The notes: generated by a model from the sequence alone, not told the origin. A stretch of DNA of 64,000 bases from Roseovarius sp. MMSF_3281 (GCF_030733685.1 NZ_JASHIM010000005.1:143486-207485); one strand, 5' to 3'. Shown: positions 1 through 9,717, counted from the first letter of the stretch. Numbers and translations are program-made.

Positions 1-181
1 TGATCAGCGCCGAATAGCCGGTGATGTAGCCCGATTTTTGCAACTTCTTGACGCGTGTCAGGCAGGGCGAGGGCGAGAGATGAACCAGATCAGCCAGTTC
101 AACGTTCGTGATCCGGCCGTTGCGCTGCAACTCGGCCAAGATCCTGACGTCGATGCGGTCCAGCTTTTGCGAATTGCTCAT
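1..181 (-). CDS. Lrp/AsnC-family transcriptional regulator (N-terminal part)
   Basis: The reverse strand reads from an ATG at 181 into the helix-turn-helix of an Lrp/AsnC regulator: MSNSQKLDRIDVRILAELQ, then NGRITNVELADLVHLSPSPC and TRVKKLQKSGYI. About 60 residues are present; the ligand-sensing RAM domain lies outside the window. Lrp-type proteins often control amino-acid oxidase genes that they are divergent from. Here the next gene is a FAD amine oxidase starting at 340 on the other strand, so local control of that oxidase is the likely role (inference). Confidence 0.88.
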   Translation of the reverse strand, partial: MSNSQKLDRIDVRILAELQRNGRITNVELADLVHLSPSPCLTRVKKLQKSGYITGYSALI

Positions 182-339
182 CAGTCTTGTCCTTGCATGA
201 AACGGCACGGCAGGCCATGCCGTGGTTCGTCCGCCCTCGAGCGCCGGCAAATACGCAACGATCTGCCGGTCACCTTCCCATATGCGGCATAAAGCACCGG
301 AACTCTACAGCTAGGTTTCGAGAAACACATGGAATAATC

Positions 340-1665
340 ATGCCTGCACCTTTGCTTGAAATCGATACGCACACCGAAATTCCCGAAAGCACCGATTGCG
401 TGGTCATCGGCGGCGGCATTGTGGGCGTTAGCGCCGCTTACTGGCTGGCCCGCGCGGGACAAAGCGTTGTCCTGCTGGAGAAAGGCCGGATCGGCGCCGA
501 ACAATCCAGCCGCAACTGGGGCTGGTGCCGCCAGCAGAACCGGGACGCACGCGAACTGCCCTTGTCGACCCGGAGCCTGACGCTGTGGGAGGATATGGCC
601 GCCGATATCGGAGCGGATCTGGGGTTTCGGCGTTGCGGGCTGCTGTATCTGTCCAATGATGCGGCCGAACTCGACGGCTGGGCGCGCTGGGGCAAGTTTG
701 CCCGAGGCGAGGGCGTGGATACGCGGATGCTGAGCCCGGAGGAGGCCACCGAACGGGGGGCGGCCACGGGCAAGGAATGGCAGGGCGGCGTCTGGTCGCC
801 AAGCGATGGTGTTGCCGACCCGTCGCGCGCCGCGCCGCTGATTGCGACCGGGGTCATGCAGCATGGCGGCACGGTCGTGCAGGGTTGCGCGGCGCGCGGA
901 CTCGAGACCGAGGCCGGTGCAGTCTCGGCTGTGATCACCGAACGCGGGACAATCCGCACCCGCGTGGCCGTAATGGCCGGCGGATCGTGGGCCGGTAGCT
1001 TCATGCACCGGCATGGCATAGGGCTTCCGCAGGCTTCGGCTCGCAGCTCGATTCTGTCGGTAGCGCCAGGCGCAAAGGGCATTCCGGATGCGCTGCATAC
1101 CGCCAAGGTGTCCGCCACGCGGCGCCGGGACGGCGCCTATACTTTGGCAGTCTCGGGGCTGGCCAATCTCGACCCCACGCCGGGGGCTATCGCCGGGGCG
1201 CGTCACTTCCTGCCCATGTTCGCCAGACGCTGGCGCGTTTTGCGCCCCGGTGGGGCACAGGCATGGCGTGCCGGGTTCGAGACGCGCAAGGTCTGGGCCC
1301 TGGACGACACAACACCGATGGAGCGCGTTCGCATCCTTGACCCCAAACCCAGCAAGGCGCTGGTCGACCTGACGCTGAAGCGTGCCCGCGCGCTGCTGCC
1401 GGGTCTCGTCGGGCTGCCGGTGCAGGCGCAATGGGCGGGGTATATCGACAGCACGCCCGACGGCGTGCCGGTGATTGACGCCGATATCGGGACGCCCGGG
1501 CTGGTGCTGGCCGCGGGGCTCTCGGGGCATGGGTTCGGCATCGGACCCGGCGTTGGACATCTTGTGGCCGACATGGTGCTGGGACGCACGCCGATCACCG
1601 AGACGCAGCAATATCGCCTTGCCAGATTCGACAAAGGGCAGTGGGGCAAAGTGGCGGAGTTCTGA
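340..1665 (+). CDS. FAD-dependent oxidoreductase, DadA/D-amino-acid-oxidase (DAO) family
   Basis: A 441-residue flavoprotein. The dinucleotide-binding motif GGGIVG is at residues 24-29, with the acidic end of strand 2 in VVLLEKG near 47. A conserved-looking SSRNWGWCRQQNRD segment lies near 56-69, and AGLSGHGFGIGPGVG near the C-terminus is typical of DAO flavin binding. Family members oxidise D-amino acids, sarcosine-like secondary amines or related imino acids; the substrate cannot be read from sequence. The reading frame is open from 187, but the ATG at 340 has a GGA-rich ribosome site just upstream and begins shortly before the Rossmann fold, so I use it. It is divergent from the Lrp gene and converges on the next oxidase with only 2 nt between stop codons. 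Confidence 0.85.
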   Translation: MPAPLLEIDTHTEIPESTDCVVIGGGIVGVSAAYWLARAGQSVVLLEKGRIGAEQSSRNWGWCRQQNRDARELPLSTRSLTLWEDMAADIGADLGFRRCGLLYLSNDAAELDGWARWGKFARGEGVDTRMLSPEEATERGAATGKEWQGGVWSPSDGVADPSRAAPLIATGVMQHGGTVVQGCAARGLETEAGAVSAVITERGTIRTRVAVMAGGSWAGSFMHRHGIGLPQASARSSILSVAPGAKGIPDALHTAKVSATRRRDGAYTLAVSGLANLDPTPGAIAGARHFLPMFARRWRVLRPGGAQAWRAGFETRKVWALDDTTPMERVRILDPKPSKALVDLTLKRARALLPGLVGLPVQAQWAGYIDSTPDGVPVIDADIGTPGLVLAAGLSGHGFGIGPGVGHLVADMVLGRTPITETQQYRLARFDKGQWGKVAEF

Positions 1666-1667
1666 TT

Positions 1668-2774
1668 TCATGCCGCGAACCGAGTGATGGCGAACTCATC
1701 GAGCGGCGTCTCGCACTGTCCCGTTGCAATCAGTTCCGCCATCGCCGAGCCGACGCCGGGCCCAAGCTGAAACCCGTGCCCGCAAAATCCGAAGGCATGA
1801 AACAGCCCCGGTGTCGTGCTCGACGGCCCCATAACGGGCAGCGCATCGGCGACATAGCCTTCGCAGCCCGACCACTGACGGATCACGGCCACGTCCGCCA
1901 GCGCCGGAACCAGCTTGATGACCGCTGCCACTTGGGCCGGCAGGCGGGCCGGGTCGGGTTTTGCATACCCCGGCTCGGCCTCGACGCGTACACGGTCGAC
2001 AGCACCGCCAAAGATTACGTTGCCGCGTTCGACTTGGCGCAGATAGGCGCCGTGCGCTTGGGACCAGACACCAACCACGGGCGCGATGCGATGAGGCAGA
2101 GGTTCGGTCACCGCCATCTGCGGCCCCCAGGTTTCCAGCGGTACGTCCTCGCCGAAGTGTGCGGCAATGGAGCGGCCCCATGCGCCTGCACAGTTCAGTA
2201 GGAGGGCGGCCTGGAAGTTGCCTTTTGCCGTCTCCAACTCGAATCCGGCAGCGGTGGTGCGAATGTCCAAGACCGGCGCCTCTTCGACCACCGATGCGCC
2301 TGCACGTACCGCTGCGTCCGCAAAGGCCGGGCCGATAAGTCGGGGGTTGGCGGATCCGTCACGCGGCGAGAAGGAGGCGGCGATTGCGTCCGGCCCGATG
2401 CCGGGAAACCGGGCGTGCAATTCGGACGTGTCCAATTCGTCGAGAATCAGGCCTTGCGCGTTGGCCGCCTGGACGTAGGTGCGCATGTCCTCCAGGCTGT
2501 CGGCGTCGAAGATCAGCCGCAGGTGCCCGGTAGGGCGAAATTCCACGTCACGGCCAAGGAGTACTTCCGCCTCGTTCCAGATAGCCAGCGAGCGGGCGGC
2601 CAAGGGCAGTTGCGATAAGTGACGCCCACTGCGCCGGATGTTGCCGAAAGAGGCCACGGTCGCCCCGGCTCCGATCCGGGCGCGCTCGATCAGGGTAACG
2701 CGGACTCCGCGGCTCGCTAGGAAGTAGGCCGACGCGGTTCCCATCAGACCGCCACCGAGAACGATTGCATCCAT
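1668..2774 (-). CDS. FAD-dependent oxidoreductase, DAO family
   Basis: A 368-residue flavoprotein that starts almost directly with the Rossmann fold: VLGGGLMGTASAYFLASRG (GGGLMG at 7-12) and TLIERARIGAGAT near 26-38. The C-terminal FAD segment GHGFQLGPGVGSAMAELI is present. It resembles glycine/sarcosine-type oxidases and the DAO subunit (HcnC/OoxB-like) of heteromeric amine dehydrogenases. That matters because HcnA- and HcnB-like partners are encoded at 7902-9595 without an adjacent DAO subunit. The gene is divergent from the LysR regulator at 2885, which probably controls it. Substrate unknown. Confidence 0.84.
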   Translation of the reverse strand: MDAIVLGGGLMGTASAYFLASRGVRVTLIERARIGAGATVASFGNIRRSGRHLSQLPLAARSLAIWNEAEVLLGRDVEFRPTGHLRLIFDADSLEDMRTYVQAANAQGLILDELDTSELHARFPGIGPDAIAASFSPRDGSANPRLIGPAFADAAVRAGASVVEEAPVLDIRTTAAGFELETAKGNFQAALLLNCAGAWGRSIAAHFGEDVPLETWGPQMAVTEPLPHRIAPVVGVWSQAHGAYLRQVERGNVIFGGAVDRVRVEAEPGYAKPDPARLPAQVAAVIKLVPALADVAVIRQWSGCEGYVADALPVMGPSSTTPGLFHAFGFCGHGFQLGPGVGSAMAELIATGQCETPLDEFAITRFAA

Positions 2775-2884
2775 GCAGCATTGTCCTTTCGCAAAGGAAT
2801 TTCTGCAATCAAACGCTGGTAGGCCGCTTGTGTCAAAGACCGGATACGTGGCACGCTATAAGTCGCACCTATGGGATACGAACG

Positions 2885-3769
2885 ATGCGCGCACGTCAGC
2901 TAGAAGTCTTCACCGCCGTCATGCGGGCAGGAACCGTCACCGGTGCGGCGCGGCTACTCAATATTTCGCAGCCCGCGCTGAGTCAGATTCTGATCCATAC
3001 CGAAGCACAGCTGGGCTTCGATCTTTTCGACCGCGAGAAAGGCCGCTTGCGGCCGACGCCCGAAGCATTCGAGATCTATCCCGAGGCCGAGCGCCTGTTT
3101 GCCGGGCTTGAAGGATTGCGACGCAAGGCATCTGACCTGCGGCTGGGCCGAGCTGGGCTGGTGCGTATCGCCGCTTCGCCGCCGCCGGGGATGTCCCTGC
3201 TGCCGCGGGCGCTGAAGGCGTTTCGCGCGGATCATCCAGATGTGGTGCTGCGGACACATGTGGCACCGCTTGCGGCGATGGTGGAACTGCTGCGAACAGG
3301 AGATGCCTCGATGGCGCTGGCGCTGGACGATGACCTGCCACCCGACATCACGGTCGAGCATATTGGGACGACGGATTTCTGCTGCCTTCTGCCCGAACAT
3401 CATGTGCTGGCCCGCCAAGAGACGCTCGACTACGCCGATCTGAAGGATGAGACGATCATTTCCTACCGCAGCCAGACGCGGCCGCATGACGAACTGGACA
3501 TGGCCATGCGCAGGCGCGGGAGCAGCTTTTCGCCGCAGATCGAGATCGACAGCTCTATTTCGGCGGCGGGGTTCGTTCGGGCCGGGTTGGGTGTTGCGTT
3601 GGTCGATGCACTTTTGCCCTGGGTTCAGTTTCCAGGCATTTTGACGCGACCGCTGAGCGAAACACCAAGCCTGCCGGTTTCGCTGCTGGTCGCGCGGGAC
3701 CGGAGCCTTTCGCGTGCCGAAGAGGAGATGCGTCAGCTGCTTCACGCCACTCCGCTGACGGAGCCATAA
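2885..3769 (+). CDS. LysR-family transcriptional regulator
   Basis: A 294-residue LysR protein. The winged helix-turn-helix is at residues 1-60 (MRARQLEVFTAVMRAGTVTG, then AARLLNISQPALSQ), followed by the periplasmic-binding-protein-like effector domain. The frame is open further upstream, but the residues before the ATG at 2885 are not LysR-like, so 2885 is the start. It is divergent from the DAO gene ending at 2774 and precedes the hyuA operon at 3861, so it could act in both directions. The effector is unknown; a hydantoin, lactam or amino acid would fit the context. Confidence 0.88.
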   Translation: MRARQLEVFTAVMRAGTVTGAARLLNISQPALSQILIHTEAQLGFDLFDREKGRLRPTPEAFEIYPEAERLFAGLEGLRRKASDLRLGRAGLVRIAASPPPGMSLLPRALKAFRADHPDVVLRTHVAPLAAMVELLRTGDASMALALDDDLPPDITVEHIGTTDFCCLLPEHHVLARQETLDYADLKDETIISYRSQTRPHDELDMAMRRRGSSFSPQIEIDSSISAAGFVRAGLGVALVDALLPWVQFPGILTRPLSETPSLPVSLLVARDRSLSRAEEEMRQLLHATPLTEP

Positions 3770-3860
3770 GTCTTCCTTATATTCCGTCGCGCGATCCGTC
3801 TTGGACCGCGCCCGCCTTATCTGGTCCTGTTACGGCGAATGACCGAAAGGACCAGAAAAG

Positions 3861-5915
3861 ATGGATGGCATTTGCGCCCCGGCGGATTGGAAGGTCGGCG
3901 TCGATATTGGCGGAACCTTCATGGATTTTTGCGCGCTGGACACGACCAGCGGACGCATCGCATCGCTCAAGGTGTTGACCACGCCCGATGATCCGGGGGC
4001 CGAATTGTTGACCGGGCTCGACCTGCTGACCGAGCGCGAGGGGCTCGACCCCGCCTGCGTGACGCGGTTCGTGCACGGGACCACGGTGGGGATCAACACC
4101 ATCCTTCAGCGCAAGGGCGCGAAGCTTGCGCTGGTAACCAACGAAGGCTTCGAGGACGTGATCGAACTGGCGCGGCTTGCCATGCCAGACATGTACTCGC
4201 TGTTCTGTCACCGGGCCGAGCCGCTGGTGCCGCGCGATCGTATCTTCGGCGTGCCGGCGCGTTTGCGGGCCGACGGTAGCGAACCGCTGGCCCCCACGCC
4301 CGAGGCGGTGCGGGAAGCGGTTGTGCAAGCGCGCGGTGTCGGTGTCGAGGGGATCGTGGTGTCGTTCCTTCATAGTTGGCGTAACGGCGCGCAGGAAACG
4401 GCGGTAAAAGCCATGATCGAAGCCGAGGCGCCGGATCTTTTCGTCTTCACCTCGTCTGAGGTCTGGCCGGTCATCCGCGAATACGAACGCAGTTCGACAA
4501 CAATTCTGAACGGCTATGTTCACCCGCGCGTGGCAGGCTATCTCGAAGCGCTCGAAAACCGGCTGGCAGGGCGGGGCGTGCCGACCAAGGCTTTGCTGAC
4601 CAAGTCCAATGGTGGGCTGATGAGCGCCTTCGAGGGGCGGCGCGACTGTGTCTCGATGCTTTTGTCGGGGACCGCCTCAGGCGTGATTGGCGCGGCTTGG
4701 CTGGCGCGGCAGGCGGGCGCGTCACAGGTCCTGACGCTGGATATCGGCGGCACCTCTGCAGATTTCGCGCTGATCGTCGATGGTGAGGTCCAATATGGTG
4801 CCGACGAACGTATTGGGGATTTCCCGCTGTACATCCCGTCGGTGTCTGTCAGTTCCATCGCCATTGGCGGCGGCTCGATTGCCAGTGTTGACGGCCACGG
4901 TGTGCTGCGAGTCGGCCCGGAGTCGGCTGGCTCGACACCGGGGCCCGCGTGCTATGGGCGCGGCGGTACGGAGCCCACAGTGACCGATGCGATGGCTGTC
5001 TGCGGATGGTTGGGGCAGGCCGAAATGGCCTATGGCCAGTTGCAGATCGACCGGGATCTGGCCCGTGCCGCGGTGGCCAGCCTTGCCGAGCCGATGGGCC
5101 GCAGCGTGGAAGAGACAGCGGAGGCTATCCTGAACATCGCGGTTTCGGAAATGTTCGTAGAGGTCGAGAAGCTGGGCTCGCGCGCAGGCGTTGATCTGCG
5201 GGACTTCACGCTGATGCCCTTTGGCGGCGGCGGGCCGATGATGGGCGCGTTTCTGGCGCGCGAGTTGGGCATGTCGCGAGTGCTGGCGCCGCGTAGGCCG
5301 GGCGTGGTCTCCGCGCTGGGTGGCCTGGTGGCGGATATGCGGGGTGATTTCTTGCAAACCGTGTTCGCCGGGCTGGACGACAGCGCCGTGCCGCAACTGC
5401 GCGCCGCCTTCGATGCGCTGCGGCGCGAAGGGCAGGCGTGGCTGGTCGCCCAAGGTCACGACGGTGCGGCGCAGATCCGGCTGTCGGCCGATATGCGCTA
5501 TGCCGGGCAGAGCTATGAGATCGAGACGCCGCTGGAGCCTGATTGGTTGAGTGATCCCGCTCGCATGGCGGCGGCGTTTCACGGCACCCATCGACAGATC
5601 TATGATTTTGAGGATCAAAACGGTGCCATCGAGATCGTGAACCTGCGGTTGTCGGCCATCGGCCTCACGCCCAAGCCCGATATGGCGCAGGAATCGGCCG
5701 TAGAGGCGGCTCCCGCAGTGCCCGCGCGGCAGGTGCGGGTGCATCTCAATGGTACGCGGGACATCCCGCTCTTCGAGCGTGCGAACCTCGTTCCGGGGGC
5801 GGCGTTCCATGGCCCCGCTGTGGTCTGTCAGGAGGACACCACGCTGGCCGTCCCCGACGGTGCCGCCGCGCATGTGGACCGGCATCTCAACATCCATCTC
5901 GAATTCGCGGAGTGA
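3861..5915 (+). CDS. hyuA: Hydantoinase/oxoprolinase subunit A family protein (HyuA-like)
   Basis: A 684-residue HyuA-type subunit. The N-terminal Hydant_A_N domain starts with VGVDIGGTFMDF (residues 13-24), the phosphate-binding element of the actin-like ATPase fold. A second such element, LDIGGTSADF, lies near residue 295, and a glycine-rich FGGGGPMMGAF near 455. Family members (N-methylhydantoinase A, 5-oxoprolinase, acetone carboxylase beta) couple ATP hydrolysis to opening a cyclic amide or to carboxylation. It is the first gene of an operon with hyuB 4 nt downstream. An AAAGGA ribosome site precedes the ATG. The substrate is not determinable from sequence; cyclic ureides or lactams are the family norm. 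Confidence 0.87.
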   Translation: MDGICAPADWKVGVDIGGTFMDFCALDTTSGRIASLKVLTTPDDPGAELLTGLDLLTEREGLDPACVTRFVHGTTVGINTILQRKGAKLALVTNEGFEDVIELARLAMPDMYSLFCHRAEPLVPRDRIFGVPARLRADGSEPLAPTPEAVREAVVQARGVGVEGIVVSFLHSWRNGAQETAVKAMIEAEAPDLFVFTSSEVWPVIREYERSSTTILNGYVHPRVAGYLEALENRLAGRGVPTKALLTKSNGGLMSAFEGRRDCVSMLLSGTASGVIGAAWLARQAGASQVLTLDIGGTSADFALIVDGEVQYGADERIGDFPLYIPSVSVSSIAIGGGSIASVDGHGVLRVGPESAGSTPGPACYGRGGTEPTVTDAMAVCGWLGQAEMAYGQLQIDRDLARAAVASLAEPMGRSVEETAEAILNIAVSEMFVEVEKLGSRAGVDLRDFTLMPFGGGGPMMGAFLARELGMSRVLAPRRPGVVSALGGLVADMRGDFLQTVFAGLDDSAVPQLRAAFDALRREGQAWLVAQGHDGAAQIRLSADMRYAGQSYEIETPLEPDWLSDPARMAAAFHGTHRQIYDFEDQNGAIEIVNLRLSAIGLTPKPDMAQESAVEAAPAVPARQVRVHLNGTRDIPLFERANLVPGAAFHGPAVVCQEDTTLAVPDGAAAHVDRHLNIHLEFAE

Positions 5916-5919
5916 TCCA

Positions 5920-7905
5920 TTGTCCGACAAGATGACCCTTCAGGTTCTGGCCAATCACGCCCGTGCGGCGGCCGAGAACATGGCTTACACGCTGCACCGC
6001 ACGGCCCATTCCGCCTTCGTCAAGGAAACGCAGGACTTCACCGTAATGGTCATGGACCGCCTGGGCGATACCTTTGCCGTCCCTATGGAACTCGGTGCGA
6101 CATGGTATCCCGGCCTGACCTATGGGCGGGCCATCGAGATGATCGACGATTACTGCCCCGGTGACGTGGCCTTTACCAACGATCCCTATTCCGGCCACGT
6201 GGCCACGCACGCGCCCGACACGCATCTGTGGAAGCCCGTCTTTCACGAAGGCGAGGTCGTCGCCTGGACCGGTGGGCATATCCACAACACCGACATGGGC
6301 GGTGCCGTGCCGGCATCGCTGTCGCGTTCGCTGACAGAGATCCACCAAGAAGGCCTGCGGTTCCCACCGATGAAGTTGGTGAACGAAGGCGTGTTCGACG
6401 CGCAGATTCTGCGGATCATGGAAACCAACGTGCGTAAGCCGAATCTTAATATCGGCGATATCAAGGCGCTGGTGGGCGCGCTAAACACCGGCGAGCGTAA
6501 GGTTCAGGCGATGCTGGCGCGCTTTGGACGGGACGGGTTTTTGTCGGGCGTCGCCGCGCTCAAGGACCAGGCCGAAGCGCAGGCCCGCGAGATTCTGCGC
6601 GCGATCCCCGATGGGGAGTACAGCTTTGCCGATTACGCAGACGAGGACAGTGATTTCGCAAACCCCTGCCGCCTGAACCTGACGCTGCGCATTCGCGGCG
6701 ACAGTGCAGAGTTGGATTTCACCGGATCCGACCCGCAGCTGGGTTCGTCGCTGAACGTGCCGTCGGGGGGCGATCCGCGCCACACCATCCTGATGGTGGG
6801 CGTTTATTACGTGCTCTACACACTCAATCCGCAGCTGTTGCTGAACACTGGCATCACGCGGCCCTTCACCTGCATCGCGCCCGAGGGAACGGTCCTCAAC
6901 CCCGTCGCGCCCGCGGCTGTGGGAATGCGGTCGCTGACCTGCGCGCGGCTGCGTTCGGTCATCTTCGGCGCGTTCAGCCAGGCAGTGCCCGAGCGGATGC
7001 CGGCGGCACCTGCAGGCAACAACTGCATCGTCAACGTCATGACCCATGACGAGCGCAGCGGGCAGAAGATCATCGCGGCTGTGAACCCCGTGGTGGGCGG
7101 CGGCGGCGGCATGCCCGATCGCGACGGCACCAACGGGTCGGGCGCGGATGCGGCCTATCTGCGCAACACGCCGATCGAGATCACCGAAACCGAGGTGCCG
7201 GTGGAATTTGTCAAATACGGTCTGGCCCGCGACACCGGCGGCGCCGGGCGCTGGCGCGGCGGGCTGGCCACGGAAATGGCGTTTCGCGTCTTTGCCCCCG
7301 ACACGCGCATCACCGCGCGAAACCGTGACCGCTCGCGCTTTCGCCCTTGGGGTGTTTTGGGCGGGCGCGCGGCGGGACTGGCCGAGATGGTGATCAATCC
7401 CGGCACCCCCGACGCCCGCCAAATGGGCAGCGCCGACACCGCCATATTGCAACCCGGCGACGTGCTTTCGCTGCGGTCGGCAGGCGGCGGTGGGCGCGGC
7501 AACCCGATGGAACGCGAAGCCTGGCGGGTGGCGCTCGACGTGCGGCGCGGGCAAGTGTCCGAAGAGGCGGCACGGGCTGAATATGGCGTGGTGCTGAAGG
7601 CCGGGGAAGTGGACGAAGCGGCCACGGCCAAGCTGCGGGCCGAGGCTCGGGTGCATGAGGGGCATTTCCATTACGGGCCCGAGCGCGACACGTTCGAGGC
7701 GCAGTGGAGTGAAGCGGCTTATACGCGTCTGACCGATATCCTGACGGCGTTGCCCGTGCAGTGGCGCTTTTTCGTTAAGACGGAAATTTTCCGCCGGATG
7801 GAGGGGCGCGTGGGCGCCGAAGGAGTCAGCGCCGCGTTCGATGAGACCTGCGCTCGGTTTCCAGATATCCCGCAACCACAGGCCACCGCAGAGGCTGCAG
7901 AATGA
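5920..7905 (+). CDS. hyuB: Hydantoinase B/oxoprolinase family protein (HyuB-like)
   Basis: A 661-residue partner of HyuA. Hallmarks are RTAHSAFVKETQDFTVMVMD near the N-terminus, FTNDPYSGHVATHAPD, GHIHNTDMGG, and the C-terminal GGAGRWRGGLATEM region. I choose the TTG at 5920 because GGAG sits 7 nt upstream; an ATG at 5932 is the alternative and would remove four residues. It is longer than the second HyuB in this window (545 residues) because of an extra C-terminal stretch of about 100 residues. It forms the catalytic heteromer with the preceding HyuA. Its stop overlaps the next gene by ATGA, indicating translational coupling. Confidence 0.86.
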   Translation: MSDKMTLQVLANHARAAAENMAYTLHRTAHSAFVKETQDFTVMVMDRLGDTFAVPMELGATWYPGLTYGRAIEMIDDYCPGDVAFTNDPYSGHVATHAPDTHLWKPVFHEGEVVAWTGGHIHNTDMGGAVPASLSRSLTEIHQEGLRFPPMKLVNEGVFDAQILRIMETNVRKPNLNIGDIKALVGALNTGERKVQAMLARFGRDGFLSGVAALKDQAEAQAREILRAIPDGEYSFADYADEDSDFANPCRLNLTLRIRGDSAELDFTGSDPQLGSSLNVPSGGDPRHTILMVGVYYVLYTLNPQLLLNTGITRPFTCIAPEGTVLNPVAPAAVGMRSLTCARLRSVIFGAFSQAVPERMPAAPAGNNCIVNVMTHDERSGQKIIAAVNPVVGGGGGMPDRDGTNGSGADAAYLRNTPIEITETEVPVEFVKYGLARDTGGAGRWRGGLATEMAFRVFAPDTRITARNRDRSRFRPWGVLGGRAAGLAEMVINPGTPDARQMGSADTAILQPGDVLSLRSAGGGGRGNPMEREAWRVALDVRRGQVSEEAARAEYGVVLKAGEVDEAATAKLRAEARVHEGHFHYGPERDTFEAQWSEAAYTRLTDILTALPVQWRFFVKTEIFRRMEGRVGAEGVSAAFDETCARFPDIPQPQATAEAAE

Positions 7906-8225
7906 GCCACAGCGTCACACCTGAGGAGGGACGCGTGCAACGGCTGGCCGAGACCGACCGCCCCACGCTGGCCTTCACTTTTGAGGGACGCGCGATGGCG
8001 GGGCTGGAGGGGGATACGGTTCTAACCGCCGTCCTGGCGGCAGCTACCCATCTGAGGAATGCGGAATTCGGGCCGGAACGGCGTGCGGGGTTTTGCCTCA
8101 TGGGAGCATGCCAGGATTGCTGGCTCTGGCAAGAGAACGGGCCGCGCTTGCGCGCCTGTTCCACATTGCTTCAAGAGGGCATGCGGCTGCGCGCAGCCCC
8201 TCCCGACAGCTGGCCCGCGCCATGA
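7902..8225 (+). CDS. Small (2Fe-2S)-binding subunit of an amine dehydrogenase (HcnA/SoxA-N-like)
   Basis: A 107-residue plant-type ferredoxin-like protein. Four cysteines in FCLMGACQDCWLW...RAC (65, 70, 73 and 86) match the [2Fe-2S] pattern of the small HcnA-like or OoxA-like subunits and of the N-terminus of sarcosine oxidase alpha. It overlaps both neighbours by ATGA (hyuB upstream, the flavoprotein downstream), so all three are probably made together. It would pass electrons between flavin subunits of a heteromeric amine or amino-acid dehydrogenase. Substrate unknown. Confidence 0.82.
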   Translation: MSHSVTPEEGRVQRLAETDRPTLAFTFEGRAMAGLEGDTVLTAVLAAATHLRNAEFGPERRAGFCLMGACQDCWLWQENGPRLRACSTLLQEGMRLRAAPPDSWPAP

Positions 8226-9595
8226 CGCGTGTTCTGATCGTGGGGGCGGGGCCTGCGGGCATCCGCGCGGCAGAGGTGCTTGTCGCCGCCGGGCTACGCC
8301 CGGTGGTTGTGGACGAGGGCGCCCGCGCGGGCGGGCAGATTTATCGCCGTCCGACCGACGGCTTCAAGCGGCCCCCGCGCACGCTCTATGGATCCGAGGC
8401 CGGGAAAGCCGTGCAGTTGCATGAGACTTTCGACGGTTTCGTATGCGACGGGCAGGTCGATTATCACCCCCGGTGCAGCGTTCTGGGCCTGCAGGACGGG
8501 GTTGCGCAGGTGCTCGGCCCGGACGGCGTTTTTGCGGTCCCCTACGATCGCCTGATCCTCGCGCCCGGCGCGACCGACCGGCTGGCGCCGGTACCGGGCT
8601 GGCAGATGGCGGGTGTCTTTTCGCTGGGGGCTGCGCAGATTGCGCTGAAGTCCCAAGGCGTCGCCCTTGGGCGGCAAATTGTTCTGGCGGGCTCGGGACC
8701 ACTTCTGACACTGGTTGCATCACAGCTGATCTCCGCCGGGGCGACGGTGGCCGCGGTGCTGGACACGGCGCCGTGGGGTGCGCAGATCCGTGGTGGCTTT
8801 GACATGGCGTTGGCGCGCCCCGGGGTCACGCTGCGCGGTCTACGGCTGCGCGCCGGCCTGGGCAGGCGCTATCGCGCCGGTGTCACGCTGACGGGTATTG
8901 AAGGTGACGGCACCAGCCCTGCGGCAGTCACCTGGCGCGATACGCGGGGCCGGGCGCATCGGACGGCCTGCGATACCGTTGCGCTGGGGTGGCATTTGCG
9001 CGCCGAGACGGCGCTGGCTGATCTGGCGGGAGCCGAGTTCGCGTGGTCGGACATATGGGCCCAGTGGTTGCCCCGAACCGACGCGGCGGGCCGCGCCCAA
9101 GACGGGGTGTATCTGGCCGGGGATGGGATGAGCATTCTGGGTGCCGACGGCGCCGAGATTGCCGGACGGCTGGCAGCACGCGCCTGTCTTGCCGATCTTG
9201 GACATCACGTAGATGTGGCGGCGCAGAACCGCGACTTGGGCCGAAAGCGGCGCATGGGTCGCTTCGCCAAGGGGATCGCGACCGCGTTTCCTTGGCCTGC
9301 CGAGATGGTTCGGGCCTTGCCCGAAGACGCGATCCTCTGCCGGTGCGAAGGCATCACCGCGGGCGACCTGCGCCGGACCCTGACGTTGTCGGGGCCGGAG
9401 GTGAACCGCGCCAAATCCCTGAGCCGTGTCGGCATGGGGCGCTGCCAAGGGCGGTACTGCCAGATCGCGGGAGCCGAGGTGACGGCGGCGCAGGTGGGGT
9501 GTGGCCCTGCCACCGTGGGCCGTTTGCGCGCGCAGCCGCCGGTGCGTCCGGCGCCGCTTGGAGTGATCGCTGCCGCTGCGGACAAGCCCGAGTGA
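8222..9595 (+). CDS. NAD(P)/FAD-dependent oxidoreductase with C-terminal BFD-like [2Fe-2S] domain (HcnB/OoxA-like)
   Basis: A 457-residue flavoprotein. The FAD motif is VLIVGAGPAGIRAAEVL at residues 4-20, with GGQIYRR shortly after, as in HcnB and opine-oxidase A subunits. The C-terminus carries a BFD-like cysteine set, ILCRCEG then GMGRCQGRYC, for a second iron-sulfur site. Known relatives work as heteromers with a small [2Fe-2S] subunit (present upstream) and a DAO-type subunit. No DAO gene is adjacent; the nearest are at 340-1665 and 1668-2774. The start at 8222 overlaps the upstream stop. Confidence 0.84.
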   Translation: MTRVLIVGAGPAGIRAAEVLVAAGLRPVVVDEGARAGGQIYRRPTDGFKRPPRTLYGSEAGKAVQLHETFDGFVCDGQVDYHPRCSVLGLQDGVAQVLGPDGVFAVPYDRLILAPGATDRLAPVPGWQMAGVFSLGAAQIALKSQGVALGRQIVLAGSGPLLTLVASQLISAGATVAAVLDTAPWGAQIRGGFDMALARPGVTLRGLRLRAGLGRRYRAGVTLTGIEGDGTSPAAVTWRDTRGRAHRTACDTVALGWHLRAETALADLAGAEFAWSDIWAQWLPRTDAAGRAQDGVYLAGDGMSILGADGAEIAGRLAARACLADLGHHVDVAAQNRDLGRKRRMGRFAKGIATAFPWPAEMVRALPEDAILCRCEGITAGDLRRTLTLSGPEVNRAKSLSRVGMGRCQGRYCQIAGAEVTAAQVGCGPATVGRLRAQPPVRPAPLGVIAAAADKPE

Positions 9596-9717
9596 ACGAC
9601 ACAATCTTCTGCGTCCGCGGGCGCCGCAAGCGGTGAAAAATGCCGTTGCCCGAACGCTTTCGGCAAATGCTGTCAGCGAGGTCGCGCCAGACTGTGGACA
9701 ACTGACGAGAGGTTATC

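Noticed and set aside
181..1671. A 496-codon reverse frame antisense to the first FAD oxidase
   Set aside because: The forward strand has a complete DAO flavoprotein; the reverse product has no motif.
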